Shown piece after piece: positions 6,357-9,222 of a stretch of 9,222 bases of DNA (the stretch's first letter is position 1; every line of letters begins with the position of its first letter). This stretch comes from CANLWN01 sp039815505 (lineage in GTDB: Bacteria > Bacteroidota > Bacteroidia > Flavobacteriales > Flavobacteriaceae): NCBI GenBank assembly GCA_039815505.1, contig JBCBZE010000111.1, positions 1 through 9,222 on the forward strand, read 5' to 3'. A model generated the notes under the pieces. The model did not search any database. It was given only the letters and a program-made list of their open reading frames with translations, and was not told the DNA's origin. The position numbers and the translations under genes were made by a program.

Positions 6357-7528
6357 TAAGCTAAACTTTCAATGTTTATATTGCTGGAAACAATGATCTT
6401 GTGGATATCCTCATCCATAATTTCTTTCTTTTGGTCAGCAAATTTCAAAAATTCTTGATACACGGTATCCAATTGAAGTTTCGTAAGTTCATAACCTACT
6501 TTTTTTGCCCGGTACGCCAAGGCAGCTCTACCGCTTCTTGCAGTAAGCACAATGGATGACTCGTTGACACCTACATCCTCCGGATCAATAATTTCATAGG
6601 TTTCCCTGTTTTTGATCACCCCATCCTGATGTATTCCAGAACTGTGCGCAAAGGCGTTGGAACCTACGATGGCCTTGTTGGGTTGTACGGGCATTCCCAT
6701 TTTTTGGGATACCATAAGACTGGTGTCATACAATAGCTTACTGTTGATATGGGTATCCAAATTTAAATCGGGATGTTGTCTTAAAATCATCACCACTTCC
6801 TCCAAGGAGGTGTTACCCGCACGTTCGCCAATGCCGTTTATAGTGCATTCTATTTGCCGTGCACCGTTAATTACACCAGCGATGGAATTGGCCGTGGCCA
6901 AACCAAGATCATTATGGCAATGACAGGATAAAATGGCTTTATCTATATCGGTCACATTTTCCTTTAAATACTTCATTTTGGCCCCATACTCCTCTGGAAG
7001 ACAATAACCGGTAGTATCGGGGATGTTCAGTACCGTGGCACCTGCTTTGATGACCTCTTCACATATTTTTGCCAAAAAGTCATTGTCTGTCCTGCCTGCG
7101 TCCTCAGCATAAAATTCTACATCTTCCACAAACGTTTTTGCATATTTTACAGCTTCTACCGCTCTTTCGATGATGGACTCCCTGGTAGCGTTGAACTTAT
7201 ACTTGATATGGGAGTCAGAAGTGCCTATACCGGTATGGATTCTGGGGTGTTTGGCATGTTTTATGGCTTCCGCGGCTACTTCTATGTCTTTTCGTACAGC
7301 CCTGGTTAAACCACATACGGTCGCGTTTTTTACCAATTTTGCAATTTCACTGACCGAGTTGAAATCCCCTGGGCTGGAAATTGGAAAACCGGCCTCTATG
7401 ATATCCACCCCAAGATGATCCAAGCGCTCGGCAATGATCAATTTTTGTTGGGTATCCAATTTGCAACCGGGTACTTGCTCACCATCCCTAAGCGTGGTAT
7501 CAAAAATTTGTACCTTATCTTTACTCAT
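6356..7528 (-). CDS. leuA: 2-isopropylmalate synthase, short form
   Basis: First committed step of leucine synthesis: condenses acetyl-CoA with 2-oxoisovalerate to give 2-isopropylmalate. The product is 390 residues. The DRE-TIM metallolyase barrel (~5-270) begins QIFDTTLRDGEQVPG, with D10 and R14 catalytic or metal-binding. It includes EFYAEDAGRTD (138-148), the metal-binding H203 and H205 in HCHNDLGLA, and GIGERAGNT (232-240). The linker region contains SSGIHQDG (296-303). The EDAGRTD form points to isopropylmalate rather than homocitrate synthase; citramalate synthase is not fully excluded. The protein stops after the linker subdomains, so the C-terminal leucine-sensing domain of long LeuA proteins (E. 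coli LeuA is 523 residues) is absent. The frame extends upstream to an ATG at 7594, but those 22 residues do not look like LeuA, whereas the ATG at 7528 starts MSKDKVQIFDTTLRDGEQ as expected and follows an A-rich stretch. leuB follows immediately. No clear promoter, leucine-rich leader peptide or T-box is visible in the 145 bases upstream. Confidence 0.95.
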   Translation of the reverse strand: MSKDKVQIFDTTLRDGEQVPGCKLDTQQKLIIAERLDHLGVDIIEAGFPISSPGDFNSVSEIAKLVKNATVCGLTRAVRKDIEVAAEAIKHAKHPRIHTGIGTSDSHIKYKFNATRESIIERAVEAVKYAKTFVEDVEFYAEDAGRTDNDFLAKICEEVIKAGATVLNIPDTTGYCLPEEYGAKMKYLKENVTDIDKAILSCHCHNDLGLATANSIAGVINGARQIECTINGIGERAGNTSLEEVVMILRQHPDLNLDTHINSKLLYDTSLMVSQKMGMPVQPNKAIVGSNAFAHSSGIHQDGVIKNRETYEIIDPEDVGVNESSIVLTARSGRAALAYRAKKVGYELTKLQLDTVYQEFLKFADQKKEIMDEDIHKIIVSSNINIESLA

Positions 7529-7673
7529 TATATGTATGTAGTTTAAGAACCTATACGAATATATAGTTAGCAGGGCGAACCGCTCAAAATGCATATAATC
7601 ATTTACAATGTTAAGTTACTTTTCAGTCCGTCTAATAGATTGAAAAACAATTATTTAAATTATATTTTTTACG

Positions 7674-9218
7674 ATGACAAATGCCCATAAAGATGCATTG
7701 TTTGTATTGGTAAAATCGCTATCCAAATCAGAAAAAAGACAATTTAAGCTCTATGTTGGCCGATTGGGCGTAAACACGGACGCTAAATTCTTGGCGTTGT
7801 TCAACTTACTGGATAAGTTAAAGAGTTACGATGAGCGAGCAATTTTGGATAGTGGTATTGTAAAAAAAACACAATTATCCAACCTTAAGGCGCACCTGTA
7901 TCGACAGGTTTTGGTAAGTCTGCGTTTAAACCCCGTAAATCAGAATATACGCGTTCAAATAAGGGAGCAGTTAGATTTTGCGACCATACTGTACCAAAAA
8001 GGACTTTATAAACAAAGTCTTAAAATTTTGGATAAGGTAAAGACCGTAGCCATTGAAAATGAGGAGAAGAATATTGCCTATGAAATCGTTGAACTGGAAA
8101 AAATAATAGAAACGCAATACATTACACGAAGTATACCCGATAGGGCCGATGAACTTTCCGTGCAGGCCAAAGAACTTTCCGAACAAAATGTAATGACCAG
8201 TAAATTATCCAACCTTTCCTTACAACTTTATGGAATGATGTTGAAGGTAGGTTATGTGCGCAACGATGAGGATTATCAAAAGGTACAGCGCTATTTTGAA
8301 AATCACTTGCCAACCTATAGATTGGAAGACCTTGGTTTTAGAGAAAAATTATGGCTTTATAAGGCGTATCTGTGGTATAGTTTTTTAATTCAAGACTTTT
8401 TATCCTGTTATAAATATGCAAGTAAATGGGTGGATCTGTTCTATGAGCGAAAGGAAATGATCCACCTAAACCCTGTTTTTTTTCTAAAGGGCAACCATTA
8501 CCTGTTGGAATCCTTGTTTTATGTAAAATATAGCTCCCAGTTTAAGGATACATTGGAAAAGCTTGAAAGTACTGTAAATGGTGTTGCTTTTCCCAAAAAC
8601 GACAATATTTCCTCCTTGGCTTTTCTCTACATCAATTCCAATAAATTGAACCTTCACTTTTTGGAAGGAACTTTTGAGAAAGGACTGTATTTGGTGAAAA
8701 TCATAGAGTATGGCATAAGTAAGCATAGGGATCGAATAGATGAACATCATATTATGGTGTTCTATTACAAAATAGCGTGCTTGTATTTTGGTATCGGTGA
8801 TAATAAAATGTGTATTCAATACCTTAAAAAAATCATCAATAACAAGAACCTTAAAATGCGCGAGGATTTAATGTGTTTTGCCCGGGTACTGAGCCTGGTA
8901 GCACATTATGAGGCTGGTATGGATTACCACTTGGAGGTACAGTTAAAAAGCACCTACAAGTTTTTATTGAAAATGGATGATTTGCATAAAGTACAGAAAG
9001 AAATGATCAAGTTCCTCAGGGGGTTAGGGGACATATATCCCCATGAACTTAGAGGGGAATTTCAAAAGTTATACGATCAACTTAAAAAGTATGAGGACCA
9101 TCCCTATGAGAAACGTGCTTTCCTATATCTGGACATCCTGTCATGGTTAGAGAGTCATTTGCAGAACAAACCTGTGGCCCAGGTCATCCGGGAAAAGGCC
9201 ATGTCCCTTACTCGTTGA
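7674..9218 (+). CDS. Uncharacterised helical, TPR-like protein
   Basis: No enzymatic function is recognised. The protein is 514 residues, highly charged, and appears almost wholly alpha-helical, with no signal peptide or membrane segment, so it is probably cytoplasmic. The N-terminal ~95 residues form the most distinctive block: LVKSLSKSEKRQFKLYVGRLG (12-32, part quoted) and KKTQLSNLKAHLYRQVLVSLR (64-84, part quoted). These are basic, amphipathic helices of a type I associate with conserved proteins of Flavobacteriia, from memory and not checked. TPR-like helix pairs follow, best seen around 105-136 (LYQKGLYKQSLKILDKV) and ~362-388 (CLYFGIGDNKMCIQYLKK). Such solenoids usually act as protein-binding scaffolds, which is only an inference here. 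The ATG at 7674 places the conserved-looking block at the very N-terminus and is the natural start. The stop TGA lies 4 bases from the window end, so the gene is complete. It is divergent from leuA and nothing links it to leucine synthesis beyond position. Confidence 0.88.
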   Translation: MTNAHKDALFVLVKSLSKSEKRQFKLYVGRLGVNTDAKFLALFNLLDKLKSYDERAILDSGIVKKTQLSNLKAHLYRQVLVSLRLNPVNQNIRVQIREQLDFATILYQKGLYKQSLKILDKVKTVAIENEEKNIAYEIVELEKIIETQYITRSIPDRADELSVQAKELSEQNVMTSKLSNLSLQLYGMMLKVGYVRNDEDYQKVQRYFENHLPTYRLEDLGFREKLWLYKAYLWYSFLIQDFLSCYKYASKWVDLFYERKEMIHLNPVFFLKGNHYLLESLFYVKYSSQFKDTLEKLESTVNGVAFPKNDNISSLAFLYINSNKLNLHFLEGTFEKGLYLVKIIEYGISKHRDRIDEHHIMVFYYKIACLYFGIGDNKMCIQYLKKIINNKNLKMREDLMCFARVLSLVAHYEAGMDYHLEVQLKSTYKFLLKMDDLHKVQKEMIKFLRGLGDIYPHELRGEFQKLYDQLKKYEDHPYEKRAFLYLDILSWLESHLQNKPVAQVIREKAMSLTR

Positions 9219-9222
9219 CCAC

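Noticed and set aside
7551..7566. Small inverted repeat CTATA / TATAG in the leuA leader
   Set aside because: A 5-bp AT-rich stem is too weak to be an attenuator, and there is no leucine-codon leader peptide or T-run.
7529..7594. In-frame upstream extension of leuA adding 22 residues from ATG 7594
   Set aside because: The added residues do not resemble LeuA, while the ATG at 7528 opens on the expected N-terminus just before the FDTTLRDGEQ motif.
7606..7613. TAACATTG on the minus strand as a leuA promoter element
   Set aside because: One mismatch to TAnnTTTG and no TTG at 17-23 bases upstream.
7640..7668. Promoter for the 514-residue protein: TTG, 18 bases, TATATTTT
   Set aside because: The -7 element lacks the final G, and the predicted transcript start falls at the ATG itself, so the mRNA would be leaderless. 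Too weak to list as a feature.

Overview
The window looks like ordinary chromosomal DNA from a member of the Bacteroidota, most likely a marine Flavobacteriaceae. The evidence is threefold. Several promoters fit the flavobacterial TTG / TAnnTTTG pattern. No start codon has a Shine-Dalgarno sequence, and A-rich stretches precede several of them. The proteins have flavobacterial character: an 808-residue PheT, a short LeuA, and a lipoprotein with a TlpA/ResA-like thioredoxin domain. The genus is not determined. I found no mobile element, CRISPR array, tRNA or rRNA.

Layout from left to right. (1) 1-716, minus: the 5' part of an unrecognised protein with two C-terminal membrane helices, running off the left edge. 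(2) 922-1443, plus: a small secreted fasciclin (FAS1) domain protein. (3) 1449-3875, minus: pheT, the phenylalanyl-tRNA synthetase beta subunit, converging on the fasciclin gene with a 5-base gap. (4) 3876-4006: a divergent promoter region with a recognisable promoter on each strand and an 18-bp perfect palindrome over the -33 region of pheT. (5) 4007-5245, plus: a lipoprotein with two repeat-like beta-rich segments followed by a thioredoxin domain (WCPNC). (6) 5238-6356 and 6356-7528, minus: leuB and leuA, joined by a TAATG stop/start overlap; leuB overlaps the lipoprotein gene tail to tail by 8 bases. (7) 7674-9218, plus: a 514-residue helical, TPR-like protein of unknown function, divergent from leuA.

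Functionally, leuA and leuB supply the first and third enzymes of leucine synthesis; the isomerase genes leuCD are not here. pheT serves translation. The fasciclin protein and the lipoprotein act in the cell envelope. Apart from leuAB, the genes appear to be single transcription units in alternating orientation, and nothing ties them into one system. I saw no convincing novel multi-gene system. The points most worth checking are the palindrome in the pheT/lipoprotein intergenic region, the duplicated front half of the thioredoxin lipoprotein, and the two uncharacterised proteins at the window edges.
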